Of a stretch of DNA of 64,000 bases, positions 1-11,700 are shown piece after piece; position 1 is the first letter of the stretch, and the number at the start of each line of letters is the position of its first letter. The notes beneath the pieces were generated by a model. It made no database searches, was not told where the DNA came from, and saw only the letters and a program-made list of their open reading frames with translations. This stretch comes from Polytrichum commune (Eukaryota > Streptophyta > Polytrichopsida > Polytrichales > Polytrichaceae), in assembly GCA_950295325.1 (NCBI GenBank), contig OX485808.1, forward strand, positions 35,921,180-35,985,179, in the 5' to 3' direction. Position numbers and translations under genes: made by a program.

Positions 1-199
1 TTGCATGCTGCTGAGGGATCAAGTAGGTGGAATAAGACAGGAAATATGGTAAGTACCCAATCTGAAATTGATTATTCTCCACAGAGGATATTTAGGATGG
101 TTGCTTGCGAAGAGTTGGCGCCAAACTATGAGTTAGCACTCCGTATCCTATCTTAACTAAGTAAATTGCATGACAAGAGCCTGTTTTTGGGATACGTAC

Positions 200-312
200 A
201 CTAGAAATTTGATTTAGTGTGATCCACACCGTTCATCGTTAACCCACCTTAATTGTCTTGCAATCACTGGGTGGTAACTAGAGGAGGTGTCATATGACAC
301 CTGGTGCTAGAT
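200..312. repeat. Dispersed repeat with 18-bp palindromic core, copy 1
   Basis: The core AGGTGTCATATGACACCT (285-302) is a perfect palindrome. The flank, with CTTGCAATCACTGGGTGG, is found again in inverse orientation at about 42155-42270 inside a MOK intron. The shared stretch is roughly 110 bp with scattered differences. Confidence 0.75.
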
Positions 313-1148
313 GACAAGTCATGGAGAGCCCTCTAATCAACATGCCACGCCCTAGTTTAATGCCACACGAAATCAGATGTTTAGTATATCGTTTACCTCG
401 AAGAAGTACTCATGGGGTATCGATACTAGAATTCCTGCTCCGTCACCAGTATTCTCTTCACACCCACATGCACCTCGATGTGCCATGCGTTCCAGCATTT
501 CTATCGCATCAGTCACCTGCCATTTACACACAATCAACAGAAAACCCAGAAGCCCTCTGCATCGAAAACTTTTCCAAATAATAAAAATAAATACAACTCG
601 ACTAAACTGTCAGGGAGTCGAATTAATTTATTCATTGGCCCAATACCGACTTGACGACAGGCACCTTTGCAGCTGTCATGATACCTTGTATCTTTACCCA
701 AAAAGTGTAACCAAAGACATTTTTCAAGTATTTCCAAGACCAACGTTGGGTTTCTTCGTTGATACAAGTAAATATAGCGCTCTTGGACAGTATTTCTTGA
801 TTTGAGTTCCTCAATTTTCCTCAAAGCTGTTAGCTCAAAACGCTTCCTCTAAAATTGTTGGGTCGAGATTCACAAACACAGTCATCACAAGATGCCCAAG
901 GGAAATATCCTTCTAGGGAAATATCCTTCTACAAATAGTAAACCAGGGTCTTCTACTTAGTTCCATTCTTATTGCCTCCCACTATGCGTACACACTGACA
1001 TTCTCAGTACTCTCGCCCTTTAGCACTCCAGGAAATTAAGCGACTTTTGTTTCCACAGAACTACAACAGAAATCTAAACCAGAAATTCCTTGATATCTCT
1101 TTGCCGGTGTATTAATAGAGTTATCATTTAACTCAATTAAGACTCTTC

Positions 1149-1446
1149 GTTGGGAGTTGGTCCCCAATGAATTTCCATTTGGTTGTTTTGTGTACAACAT
1201 CAATGATTTCTTTCAAGATGTGGTGCATGCTAGGAGGTAGTCTTTGAATTTGAAAGGAAGAGCAACATATTTCGGTTTATTGAGGGCCAGACTCGTATTA
1301 GCACCTCTTGGCATGCCAAAAGAATTTGGGTGTCAATGAACCGATATAGAGTGCTCTTCATTCAAACCTCCACACTACCTCCAATCATGCACCAAAACCT
1401 ACAAAACATGGAAGATGTTGAATGCAAAACAACCAACTCCCGACCA
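1149..1446. mobile_element. Fold-back (MITE-like) element, copy 1
   Basis: Two arms of about 150 bp are inverted copies of each other. The left starts GTTGGGAGTTGGT and the right ends CCAACTCCCGACC. The arms meet at the perfect palindrome TTGGCATGCCAA (1308-1319). A second copy with the same centre lies at 28665-28952. It has no coding capacity and lies in GLT1 intron 1. Confidence 0.75.
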
Positions 1447-1632
1447 AAATTCATGTTAAGTTATCCTCCAACTCAACATATGAGCCTATTTAATATCGGC
1501 TTCCTGAGTATGTGATCTGTGCCATTCACATGTCCAATTACCTGCAACATAATTTTCCGATGATCTGTCTGTAGTGTCAAAATTTACGCAGTTTAGTTTG
1601 CACAGAAGGAACCTAAAAGTGCTGATGCTTAC

Positions 1633-2049
1633 AATTTTCCGGTTGGGTTGAGCCGAAAGCTCGGCCACAAAACCCACACCGCAGGAATCCTTGTCGAAGG
1701 AGGGGTCATAGAGACCCATATCGCTCCTGTCTGCGGGCATCCCAAACGAGGCAGCCGACATGACCGCCTTCAAGCCTAACCCCTTTGAAGGAGGACACCC
1801 ATCTGCAAACTGCCACCATCCCCTGCTCCTCCTCCTTGTGAACAATTCGGATGTCAAATCGGATGGCTCCTTCCTAAGCCCTGTGAACCTTGATGTTGTT
1901 GTTCTTGTTGCCCTCAGGCTCTGCAGGGGCACACAACATGCTGCGGAGGGCAAAACCCTCCTTCTTGTTGGGCTCTGGGTTATGTGGGTCAGATTGAGCT
2001 GGGAGCTGAATGGCAAGGCATTGTTGGGTGAGTGCAGGATCGCCGCCAT
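1633..2049 (-). CDS. GLT1: NADH-dependent glutamate synthase (NADH-GOGAT), first exon only
   Basis: NADH-GOGAT transfers the amide group of glutamine to 2-oxoglutarate in plastids, giving two glutamates. The visible exon codes for 139 residues from an ATG at 2049 in a good context (ACAATGGCGGCG). Residues 1 to about 110 are rich in Ser, Thr, Arg and Ala with few acidic residues, as expected of a plastid transit peptide. They are followed by GLYDPSFDKDSCGVGFVAEL, the start of the class II amidotransferase domain; the Cys in SCGVGF is the family's N-terminal nucleophile after propeptide removal. This wording matches the NADH enzyme; ferredoxin GOGAT has a different sequence just before the Cys. 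The exon ends after Arg-Lys-Ile at a GTAAGC donor (1632/1631). The next expected block (a THRGACG-type motif) is not in 1-1632, so intron 1 is long and the gene leaves the window. What is seen is an intact exon; whether the whole gene is functional cannot be judged. Confidence 0.9.
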
Positions 2050-2151
2050 TGTGAGAAAATCTCGTCTCGTTGCTTCCGATGCTGGATTATGATTTCGTCA
2101 TGTACTCAGAAAATTGGGTGTAAAAGGAAGCAGTTATTATGATGTTTTGGC
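2050..2151 (-). promoter_or_regulatory. Upstream region of GLT1
   Basis: This is the sequence immediately 5' of the GLT1 start codon on the minus strand, probably 5' UTR and proximal promoter. I see no convincing TATA box. It is bounded upstream by the triplicated repeat that starts near 2152. Confidence 0.35.
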
Positions 2152-2790
2152 GCCTAACCTTGAAGCCATGGAGCTCATAAGGAAAGAAGGCCTGCTGCCA
2201 CACAGACATCATCATCCCACACTTAATGAAGGAAATGAGTTGTGGAAAAAAATGGACAGTCCACAAAAACCTCAGACTGTCTAACCTTGAAGACATGGAG
2301 ATCGAAAATAAGGAAGACCTGCTGCCACATTCACGCTGGAGAACACAGACATCATCATCATTATCATCATCGTCGTCGTCATTACACACTTAAGAAAGGA
2401 AAATAACCAAGTGGTAAAATCTGGACAGTACACCAAAACCCCAGAGTATCTCGGCCGCGAGTCATTAGTCCCTCTTGCGGACGAAATTGTGACATTGTCT
2501 TTGACACAAAACTAACAAAGAAAAAGAGAATGGTGTAAGGTCACTAAACCCTCGCCTAATAGTTTTCGGCGCCTAACCTTGAAGCCATGGAGCTCGAGAA
2601 AAAACAAGACCTGATGCCACATTCACGCAGGACAACACTGACATCGTCGTCATCCCAAACTTTATGAAGGAAAATGACTTTGTGCAAAATTGGGGAACAG
2701 TACACAAGAACTTCAGAGTCATTCGGCCGCGAGACATAAGTCCTCTCGCGGACCAGATTATCACATTGTCTTTGGAACCGTATGTAAGAA
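2152..2790. repeat. Three degenerate tandem copies upstream of GLT1
   Basis: Units at about 2152-2283, 2284-2500 and 2569-2790 share the order CTAACCTTGAAGCCATGGAG, then GACCTGCTGCCACA, then ACATCATC/ACATCGTCGTC, then ACAGT-CAC-AAAACC. Copies 2 and 3 also share CGGCCGCGAG and ACATTGTCTTTG. The unit is about 130-220 bp. Short ORFs inside are not conserved between copies. The array lies 100-750 bp upstream of the GLT1 start and may hold promoter elements, which is inference. Confidence 0.75.
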
Positions 2791-3539
2791 AGAAACCTCT
2801 GTGGCCTCTACCTATAGAAGGAGTGTCATTTGCAAGCTCCATGACTGTCTCTTTCCACACACAGGAGTTCCTTGCGCTGGAATAGTGTCATAACCCTCCA
2901 CTTCCTTTGATCGGTTGCAAAAAGCTTTAAAATCAAATTACATTCAGTCTGTTACAGAAATGACGATCCATAACTTCTTGGGCCAAAAACTATGGCCACT
3001 CTCCTTGAGCGACCCTTGAATTAAACAAAATGGGCAAAGCAAAAATTGCCAACATCCATCACAACACATCAATACATAAGACGAAGAACCCATTGCACCT
3101 AGTACATTTGGTACATGCTACAGCACAACAAACAAGGACAGGACAGCGATCCGTAAAAACTTATCTCGCACTCCAAAAACAAATCAAAAAAAACAGAAAA
3201 CAAAAAAACAAAAAAATATTTACCGATCCTCTGAACACAAACTACGAAATGGAAGCATTACATCATAAACTCACCTTCGAAGCTACGTGATACGACGATG
3301 GCTATGGTAACGCTGCAAGACCACAACCACTGCAGACAGTTTGCAGACAATTTGCAAAGGAAAGTCGCAGAAGAAATGCAATTTTCTTGCAATTGAGGGA
3401 TCGGAAGACCTGTCTGGTGTTGGAAAAGAATTTCGAAACTGAGGATGCAGGCAGAAATGTATGCAACCACATGGGAGATCCAATATGGAATTCTGTCGCG
3501 CTCTGTGTCTCTCTTCTCACTTTTCCTTTGTCCTTCTCC
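2791..3539. other. Gene-free stretch
   Basis: No recognised gene or repeat. An A-rich tract (3180-3220) precedes mixed sequence with overlapping short ORFs in several frames and no family resemblance. Confidence 0.5.
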
Positions 3540-3770
3540 CAGCTCGACGGAGACTCACCGACGAGGTCAACTTCGTCGGTCGATACTGGACGAACGAAAC
3601 TCTCCGTCAGTTCTTCGTTCCGCCCTTACTCCCATTCAAACTAAATCTTAAAATGGGAGGCAGCCACTAAGGAGGCTTTATATTATTTTTATATCAGAGG
3701 GTGAAGACGGAGTACTATCGACGGAGTCTTCCGTCGACGAAGATACCTCCGACCCTGAGGCTCGGGGGCG
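3540..3770. repeat. GC-rich segment with several short hairpins
   Basis: Short inverted repeats built from CGACGGA and CGTCGG words occur here. An example is CGACGGA-GTCT-TCCGTCG near 3719-3737; another is CCGACGA...TTCGTCGG near 3558-3580. A similar hairpin, CGGACGGA-GGGC-TCCGTCCG, lies at 11038-11057. This may be a transposon end or a SINE-like segment; the family was not recognised. Confidence 0.45.
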
Positions 3771-5764
3771 GCTCGGCGGAGGGACCACAGATGCTGGCGA
3801 GTGGAATCCACTTTACAGTATGAGGTTTTGACACGTGGAGGCGGTGGAAGACAAGTGGAATAAAGTGGGCTACCTGGTTACGGAATAAAATCCTACGTGG
3901 CTCCCTCCACAATGCGCCCCTTCACAAAATGACCCCCGCTTGTTTTTGAGCTCTTGGTTATGTGCAAGTGACTTGGCTATAATAAGGAAAACATACCATG
4001 AAATTATTTTCAATGTATCCTTTGGAGTTTAATAACCAACTCCATAACATTACTCAACGTCTTCATGGTGTTTTGTGAGCCATGGCTAAAATTCTAAAAT
4101 ATTCAAACTGAAACTAACAAAGTATTTTAACACGCAAATAATAACACGCATTGATTGGGATAATCAACGTAGTGAATACAATTAGGAAGATCCACGTATT
4201 CAATCAAGGAATCAACAAACATTGATAACCGTAACTAAATCAAGGAGACCCGATCTTCAAATTTTGTTGATGTTTTGAATCATAATTTTGCTAAAGCAAC
4301 ACAAATTTGAAAAAGTAAATACGATCAATACAAGATGGAGGACATGGAGTGAGTTTAACATAACATTGATCAATCATATCTATCTACGTGTCATGAAGCT
4401 CCTTTCTCCAATATAATATTCAGTTGAAGTCATCGTAGGTCCCATTGTGTGACAAGGGGATCGATCCATAACCGAGTCCATTATTTACTCCCAATTCTGA
4501 TCCCAATATACTTTGTCCAAATATTATAGTGCTACAATGTTCAACCAATGTTGGGTCCTCCCTTGAACCCTAAAGAATCTCTACATAACCGAGAACTTAC
4601 TTAAGCTTACATTAGAGATTCAACGCATGTTGTTAGATACATTATCTTATTGATACTCAAATCATCAAGAGAGTAATTTTTTTTTATACAAAAGGTAGTA
4701 CCCTTTGTACAATTAGAATTATCAAACATGGCTCAAATAATAGTGTCACTCATGCACCCACATGATGACATAAGATGAATAGACATCCATTGGAATTGCC
4801 GAGAAATCCAAATTGTATGTCAAAATGACTAATTTGTTCTTTGTGCATTATGTCCATATAAGACCATCTTCCACATTTCTCTAACACATTTCTCATACGG
4901 AAGGTTGAATTATTTTGCACTCAAAGACTTGGCACACTTTCATGATTGAAAGTGCTAAGGATTGCATCTTCCTTCAGAGAAGAGAGGAAATGCTGACCAC
5001 AGGTCAGTGTGATTGAAATGCCCGTTCAATCCACCCTTACATCTTCCTTCACATGTGACTCGTTTCCAAGCACGAGAATTGAAATGAAGCCTTGCGAGAT
5101 GAAATTTGGCTAACATAAATAGTCTAGTTTATACTCATCTACAAAACATTATAGTACTTATAGTAATTTCATGTACTTGTGATCCAAATTTGAAAGCGAT
5201 CCTTATAGATTCTTGTCTAAAGTGAGCAGGTTGAAACGGAGTTTAAAACATGAAAGTCATGGATCAAGTTTGGCCACAAATGATGAGCAAGATTTACAAC
5301 AGTAAGGGTATCCAAATGATGTTTATAACATACACACTAAGATATGTTGAAGTCCCCTTTCCATTATTAGCAAGAGGCAACACAAATTAAAATAATATAA
5401 CCATATCAATCGTGCCCAAATGTAGAAAATGATGATTATATGTCTAGTTAGTAGATTGCCTTTAGGGAATTTAGGGTTTTCATTTGTGCACTTGATTTCT
5501 TGTCATCCTCAAAACTACTGTAATTTTGAGATAGTTCAAACATATTAACCACGAGAAGACGGAAGACACTTCTCTCTTTGTTTGTGATGACTTTAATTGT
5601 TTTTCAAGGGCATTTCTCTTATTCATAAGATGTCCAAATTCTACGTAAGAATTTCATTGAAAAGTGGCCTCCGTCGAGGATGCAGATGCAGACCCATGCA
5701 AAACTACCACTCATCTTGCATTGTTTTCAATATTAACTTTTGAATTTCCTCTAGAATGATCGGT
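3771..5764. other. Gene-free AT-rich stretch
   Basis: No coding region is supported. A segment near 4978-5042 (AGAGAGGAAATGCTGACCA...) recurs in altered form at 59740-59800, so part of this is dispersed repeat. Confidence 0.5.
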
Positions 5765-6031
5765 AATTTTTTGAAGTCATGAACTTCAACAAATTATTTC
5801 TTAAACTCGTCTCGTTCATTTGTGATGGTTAATTTTTTGAAGTCTCAAACCCTGGCCGTTTATTTCTCAAACTCATCCCATTCATCTATAACCAATACTT
5901 TTTCTAAAGTCCCAAACCTCAACCAATTATTTCTCAAACTCCATCTGCATCATCTGTAACTAGTAATTTTCCTTTAGTCTCATACCTCAACTGGGTATTT
6001 CTCACACTCATCTGGCTCATCTGTAACTAGT
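5765..6031. repeat. Minisatellite, four copies of about 66 bp
   Basis: Units start at 5765, 5831, 5897 and 5965. Each reads roughly AATTTTTTGAAGTCTCAAAC, then CTCAACCAATTATTTCTCAA, then ACTCATC and a CATCTGTAACTAGT-like end. Copies differ at many positions, so the array is old. Confidence 0.85.
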
Positions 6032-6182
6032 TGATACTAGAGAGAAGTAATAGGTCGAAGGTTTTTAAAAAAATTATTATATATAACCCTCCCTGCATAT
6101 CCCTCACATATGCAGAGAGTTCGAGGTTTCTAGCATAAATATTCATCCGTGTTTGATATTTACGTCAATGAGTGAGCAACTT

Positions 6183-6255
6183 CCCCTGCATCTACATCTA
6201 CATCTACATTGCCAATGTTAAAGTACAAATGCAAATGCAAATGCAAATGCAAGGA
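6183..6255. repeat. Two adjacent hexamer repeats
   Basis: (CATCTA)n near 6187-6210 is followed after a short spacer by (AAATGC)4 near 6228-6254. Confidence 0.9.
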
Positions 6256-6259
6256 GAGT

Positions 6260-7129
6260 AACCATCTCGTTGCATGTTTCCTATCCTAGTAGAAGTGGGC
6301 TAATGCCCCCTCCCCCACCTGACTTTACCAAGTAACCAAAGTCTTTCCTAAAAGCCCGGTAAAGCTCCCTCGGTTACAGGGGAGGCATCCGGCTATCCCA
6401 ATGCACCTACAAGAACTTGCTCCGGAGATTTTCGAGTAGGTTTTAGTTAAGTAGCTTTCACACATGTTCATGGTTTATCCATCAAGCAATGAATGTTGGA
6501 TAGTTTTTGTCCCATCTCCAAATGCCTTACTACTCATCTATCTTACCATTGGTTTTTGTTAATGCAGCTCCTCGTCGTGCCCTTATAGCTAAGACTTAAA
6601 AACAACCAATCACAAGGGCGGGAGGCGACACTTTTAAAAGTCTTATATTCTTGCCTCATGTCTAGGTACCGATGGAAGGGTCGGCGCTTGAAGCTTATAA
6701 CCTCCACTTTTAAGCCATGCCACATCATTTGCCAACTAGGCGCGGCACTAGATAATGTCGATGATGTGGAGGCCGTGTTGTTAGAACGAACTCTTTAGGC
6801 TTCGCTAAAGCCAGGTGGGGAGGGGGCATAAGTCGGGGAAACGGTTAACCATTTAAGACCTTTCTACCCTATGATGACTCCCAACTTCAACATTTTGGAA
6901 GCCTCGAAGCTGACTAATCTTTGGAAGGGGGAGCTGCTGAGTCAGCGTCGGGCTTCACGTGGATACACTCCCTGTCATGCTGAAGTGGACGACCCTGAAT
7001 CTCCAATACGATTGGTCGAAAACGATGCACCTGCAAAATATCATAACAACAAGCACTGTCCCCCCTGCCAGTTTCACTTGGACTAATCACCGTATGATAA
7101 ACTCGGAATTTGCCCAGGTTGAGATTCAA
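6260..7129. other. Gene-free stretch
   Basis: Mixed-composition sequence with short overlapping ORFs only. No protein family or clear repeat recognised. Confidence 0.45.
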
Positions 7130-7330
7130 CGGAAAGAGGGAGTTATCGTAGATGAGAGTACATGTCATTCATCCAACATAAAAGCCATGAAATAGTATGC
7201 ATCCTATAAGGTAGATTTGACACCAAAATTGGTTTCAAAAATTCCGAGTTAGTCTAGTTGAGATCATTTGAGATGGATTGGTAACAACACTACAGGGGGG
7301 GTCAGCTTTTGTATCGGATGGACGAGGGAT
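7130..7330. repeat. Dispersed repeat, copy 1 (partner at 54610-54800)
   Basis: It shares with 54610-54800 the ordered words CATTCATCCAACATAAAAGCC, TGAAATAG-ATGCA, TTGACAC and CATTTGAGATG. Both copies are in the same orientation; similarity is partial. Confidence 0.65.
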
Positions 7331-8439
7331 TCGCTGGTATATGATAATTTCTTTTCTCCGTGTCCAACATTTTGACTAAGAATGATAGTCATGCTTGAAT
7401 ACATAATATTATATTGTTCATCAAGCCCGTAGACGAAAGTGCAAATGGCTCAGGGATTTTGTTTCTCAATACACACCAGTTTTATTGTCCCCGTTTGTAA
7501 GGGTTGTGAATGCTTTATATGTGATATGGGATTCGTGATGTCAATGTAAGTTCGTCCATAGTGGATGATGGGACTCTAGTGAAAATAAATCCCTTGTAAA
7601 TTGAGGGTTGACCAATTTATGGTCTTTGAGGCCATTCATGAATCCAAATTGTCTAAGAGCATTTCACAAGGAACAAAAATAGTTTGTTGTGTTTTCACTT
7701 TCATGGTGGACGAGTTCATGTTGAAACCACACATCCTTGGGATTGGGGTTGAAATAGAGATCCCTCTACAATCTTTGAGGTGACCTCAAAGATTGGTTTG
7801 TGAGAGCTTCATCGTATGTTGGATCGACTCCTAATTGCATGGAGTTGTAGTCGAGACTTCTTTTTGTGTTTATAGAATAGAGCGACAACCTAAGGAAACT
7901 TAGGGTTCAAAGCATCAAGAGTCTTTCAAGACAAGCTATGGCCAAAAGCATTCAATAAAGTAAATCAATAAAAGTTCCAAGACTATATCTCTCTTTCACC
8001 AACAAATCCCTCACACTAATGATGGGTTTATCATAGAGTCCATGTCCAAAGCAACTCAATCGGGGTCCAACAATACCCTCCCTAATGTGATCTCATTTGG
8101 GTCCAACCAATAGGATTGCTCCATTTGGAATTTTGTTTGGGAACCCACCCTAAAGATATGTGGCGTGGGCATGGATCCCTAACGATTTGAAGGTTGCTTG
8201 CACCTACTTTTTCATAAGATATCATGGATGGTTGATTTTAGTGTGCATGGATATGCTCCATTGGTACTAAGCTCATCATCATCTTTACGGACGTGGCCTA
8301 TCTTGAGAGTTTGTTGCAATGTAGTCCGCCCAATCAATTATGGACATGTAGTATGTACAAGAAGATGGTGACATGGAGGACATATGTGCGGTAACCATCA
8401 AAGGCATGTTGTCAATAGCTCAAGTGGCAAAGGACATAA
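7331..8439. other. Gene-free stretch
   Basis: No supported gene, RNA or repeat. Longest ORF is about 60 codons and unrecognised. Confidence 0.45.
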
Positions 8440-8720
8440 TCTTTGAGGTCACGTGAAAGATCTCGTTCGTTGTCAAAGTGAAGATTATTGTGCACATTAA
8501 ATGGTCATAGAGCTTTTCCCCCTTCATAATTATGTTATATGTTAAGCCTAAAATGGTTAACATATCTTGAGCACGTAATCCAATCTTTTTCAAACATATA
8601 TCTTTTTCATGATTGTTCTTGTTGAGTGTACGTATAAGCCAACATTGTTCAAATATAAAATGTTTGCTTAAGATAAGTAATTGAATTACACATGTCTACC
8701 TAAATGATTTGGGCATGTCT
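8440..8720 (+). repeat. Repeat A copy (8.4 kb)
   Basis: Carries the family's core order: AAAGTGAAGATT, a C-rich tract, ATTATGTT, TTAAGCCTAAAATGGTTA, TTGAGCACGTAATCCAATCT and, later, AAGATAAGTAA and CATGTCTACC. Confidence 0.75.
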
Positions 8721-10259
8721 AATTTACTTACTTTGACACAATAATTAAGTCATTTTTATATACTAATGTTACCCAATACAAATCATCCAACTTTTATGGG
8801 AGCCATTAAATTAGTCAATATTTTATGGAGATAGATGAGACTTATAAGTTTTTTTCTATTCATAATGAATGATAGATTGAATGATCAAATTCATTACCAT
8901 GATGGTTGTGAAATGAGTCCACCCTAAAAGAAGTCAAATGAGGGGGTTAACCCAATTGAACTATAGACTACGGAATACACAAATGTTATGTTGAAGACGG
9001 AGTTTATCAAACTCATCCTTTGGGGGGGGGGGAACTTTTCATTGGAAACCTAAATGACGTACATGATTGACTATGAAATAAAACCCCTTGTATACAAAAA
9101 TATATATAAAGAAAATAAATGTAAGAAAATGCGCTCTTATATTTGTACTAAGTTTCTCAATATAATGCGATTCATGAAAACAAGACCTTCATCACATATA
9201 CAATTCATTGGGGACAAGTACCATATGACAATAATGAATGAAAACATATGTTGGATGAAACTATAGTAGCACATCAAGTGTCAATTTTTTTCTCTAAGCC
9301 TCATTGGGCCCCTTTCATACATTTGTCTTCACTCCAAAAACATTAATAACTTTTTAAATGTACACACTAGAGAAAAGAAATACCATTCCCTTATGTAAAC
9401 TAATGTCTTGAAGAATTACCCCTATCTACAGTCACGTTAGTTTGTACATGGTATAAAGAGTCCACCCCCCCCCCCTCTCCCCCAAGATCACATATGTGAC
9501 CTTGGTTTCATCCAATAATTACTTCTACATCTCCACTCACCTATTTAATTTGTGGTATAAATCGAATCCATGATGTGTATATGTACATTGGTTATTCCAA
9601 TTAGTGTGTGTTACTATTCGAAGTTACAAAGTCCACTAAGGGCCACTTCACACTATGGGTGAAGGTCGAGAGGCTGTCAATTTCCACCAATCAGATTGCA
9701 AGAAACCAAGAATTCGGCCTCTTGACCCTTCACACTAAAGGCCAAAGTCCAAAGACCGTCACTCTCCAAAATGTTTGCATGGCAATAGTTTTTTTTATCA
9801 AGGTGACAGACTCTCGAAGAAAGTTTGGGTCGGACATGAATGGAAACCCAAACTATGGTCGAGAGGCTGTCATTTTTTTCCATTAAAAAAAAAAACAGAC
9901 AAGATCTTGGCCGTTAGATTGGAGGGGTTGTTTTGGATAGGGAATAAAGTGGGATGCTCCTTCCTCCTTTGGACTTTGGGCTTGGCCTTTGGAGGCTTCA
10001 CACTATGCCTGCCCAAGGCTCCAATTCCCATATTTTATTGGTTATTTTCAGCCCATTTCTTTGGACTCTCAACAAAGTATGGCCACATTCAATCTCACAG
10101 CCTCTGGACTTGGACGTCCATAGTGTGAAGCAGAGCCCAACATTTTCCTTTTAAATTGCACCCATACCCAGACCATGCCCATCAGTAGCGACCTATGCCC
10201 ACCCATGCTATTCAAATTACGCCCATGTATTCAAAAATTGTGTAATGTGTATTACCCAC

Positions 10260-10550
10260 CTACACCAAGTCTTGGTTGGATCGGACAAATAAAAGGTCGT
10301 TCACTATCGTTGGCTTCAGCCCGGAGCGCTTCTTGGTTAGCATATTACTTGCATCCGAGAAGTTTGACTCCGATTTGGAGTTGGATGCAGGGATGCACAA
10401 AACCGAACGCGCCACGCGCGACATGATGGGGAATGTGGGGGCTCCTTTCAGCTTCCACCACAAGATTATACTGAATTTAGCAGTGGTATCCCGATTCATT
10501 GGCAATGCTAAGCTCACTGCTGCAATGATCTCATGATCACCCATGCCCAC
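10260..10550 (-). pseudogene. hAT transposase C-terminal dimerisation segment
   Basis: An open minus-strand stretch of about 96 codons matches the end of hAT transposases in order: a WWK block, a FPIMSRVARS block, the conserved CIPASNSKSES, then a basic block (MLTKKRSGLKP) and a final LLF-SNQDLV. The usual family pattern is IPASS-x-x-SER followed by a phenylalanine; here an N and K replace residues and R is lost. Only this last domain is present: no BED zinc finger or DDE core lies upstream, where CCCATG repeats begin. It sits inside a TIR element whose 3-bp target duplication is not hAT-type (hAT makes 8 bp), so it looks captured or nested. It is unlikely to be a working transposase. The reading frame is open throughout. 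Confidence 0.8.
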
Positions 10551-10690
10551 CCATTATAATATCGAACCCATGCCCACCCATGAACAATAATATTGCACCC
10601 ATGCCCACCCATGCCCGCCCATGCCCGCCCATGAACAATAATATCGCACCAATGCCCACCCAAAACTCATGGGCATGGGCATGGGCACCC
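10540..10690. repeat. CCCATG-type short tandem repeats
   Basis: Repeated words CCCATGCCCACCCATG and ATGAACAATAATATCGCACC, duplicated at about 10580-10600 and 10631-10650, lie near the right end of the TIR element. Confidence 0.8.
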
Positions 10691-10718
10691 AATGTAGGGC
10701 TATGGTGTGAAGTAGCCC

Positions 10719-11340
10719 TAACGTGTTACTCAAGAGTTCAATTTTTAGTAACGGAAGCTTGATGAATTAAGCGGACATTATAGAACACAAATGACTTTGC
10801 TTGACTTTAATAACACATTCTCATTAAATAGTTAATCATAGCAATATGTAACTCCAAATATTGACACACACTAATTAGGATAACCAGTGTAGTACAATCT
10901 GGAAATCTGACGACAGATAGTGTGCTATTCGTTGTCATAGCAGCACCCCCAAAAAGAACAAGGAATCTCAAAACAGAAACTCTTTGTTTCATCAGTAGGA
11001 TATTTCAGAATCGCCTAGCCAGCGGTAATCGTTGCCCGGACGGAGGGCTCCGTCCGTCGACGTCGTTGGGCTCGGTTCGGGTAACGGAGATGGAGGTTCG
11101 GGTCGCCTCCGGACCTACTTCCGGCACTAGTCAGGTGGGCAGACTGTTGCTTACTTGGCAATGTGTCAGTGGTAGGACCCACTTCGAGTAGCTGACGAGG
11201 CTTCCTTTGTTGGCCTACTAAGCGCCCCTTCCCATATTGGCTCCCCACCTCTTGGAAGGCAAGTTGCAAGCCCTTTGATTGGTTGGTTATATATTAAGGT
11301 ATATAAGGGTCTTAAATGGACACTCTTTCCCACTTCTTCG
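10719..11340. other. Gene-free stretch with one strong hairpin
   Basis: Contains the hairpin CGGACGGA-GGGC-TCCGTCCG (11038-11057) in a short GC-rich island. No gene recognised. Confidence 0.45.
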
Positions 11341-11700
11341 GGGATATGGAACACACGGTTGGTGCAAGATAGTTAGCAAATCCAAAACATGGCCGTGGCC
11401 GCTTTTCTCGTAATTTTTGGAGCTCATATGAAACAAGTATGGGCACCGTCCACATACAAAATTCATTATCAAATTGAAGATTCTCGTCTTCATTTTGTCA
11501 TATAGTCCATGCCCCCTACCACCCAAATCATGATAGTTATTAAGCTTAGAATGGTTATCATATTTTGAGCACGTAATTCAATCTCTAGTAAACACATGTT
11601 TTGGTGGTATTCATTCTTGGAGTCATGCCACTCAAATATAGGTGTTTAATTAAGACAATTAACTAAAATAAGCATGTCTACCTTATAAAGGCATGATGCA
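11341..11700 (+). repeat. Repeat A copy (11.4 kb)
   Basis: Near-complete copy. It runs from GGAACACACGGTTGGTGCAA through AGTTAGCAAATCCAAA, TTGAAGATTCTC, TAAGCTTAGAATGGTTATCA and TTTTGAGCACGTAATTCAAT to AAGCATGTCTACC. Confidence 0.8.

Larger units (their letters stand above)
1..1632 (-). other. Intron 1 of GLT1 (partial)
   Basis: This is sequence downstream of the GLT1 exon 1 donor on the minus strand. No GOGAT coding block was found in any frame. It contains a palindromic dispersed repeat (about 200-312) and a fold-back element (about 1149-1446), annotated separately. The rest shows nothing recognisable. Confidence 0.6.
9640..10718. mobile_element. 1.08-kb PIF/Harbinger-like TIR element
   Basis: The ends are GGGCCACTTCACACTATGG and, inverted on the right, GGGCTACTTCACACCATAG. 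The flanks are TAA (9637-9639) and TAA (10719-10721), a direct 3-bp duplication as made by PIF/Harbinger elements. Inside are a fragment of a hAT transposase dimerisation domain (minus strand, 10260-10550) and degenerate CCCATG/CCCACC repeats (10540-10690). No Harbinger transposase is visible, so it is non-autonomous. Confidence 0.75.

Noticed and set aside
1633-2049. Reading the exon as ferredoxin-dependent GOGAT
   Set aside because: The block GLYDPSFDKDSCGVGFVAEL is the NADH-GOGAT form; the ferredoxin enzyme has a different sequence before and after the catalytic Cys.
2573-2860. 95-codon minus-strand ORF upstream of GLT1
   Set aside because: Lies in the triplicated repeat and is not kept open in the other copies.
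5765-6031. CRISPR array
   Set aside because: The repeats are 66-bp contiguous, diverged units without spacers, in a eukaryotic context.
10276-10536. 86-codon plus-strand ORF
   Set aside because: It is the antisense shadow of the hAT dimerisation segment.
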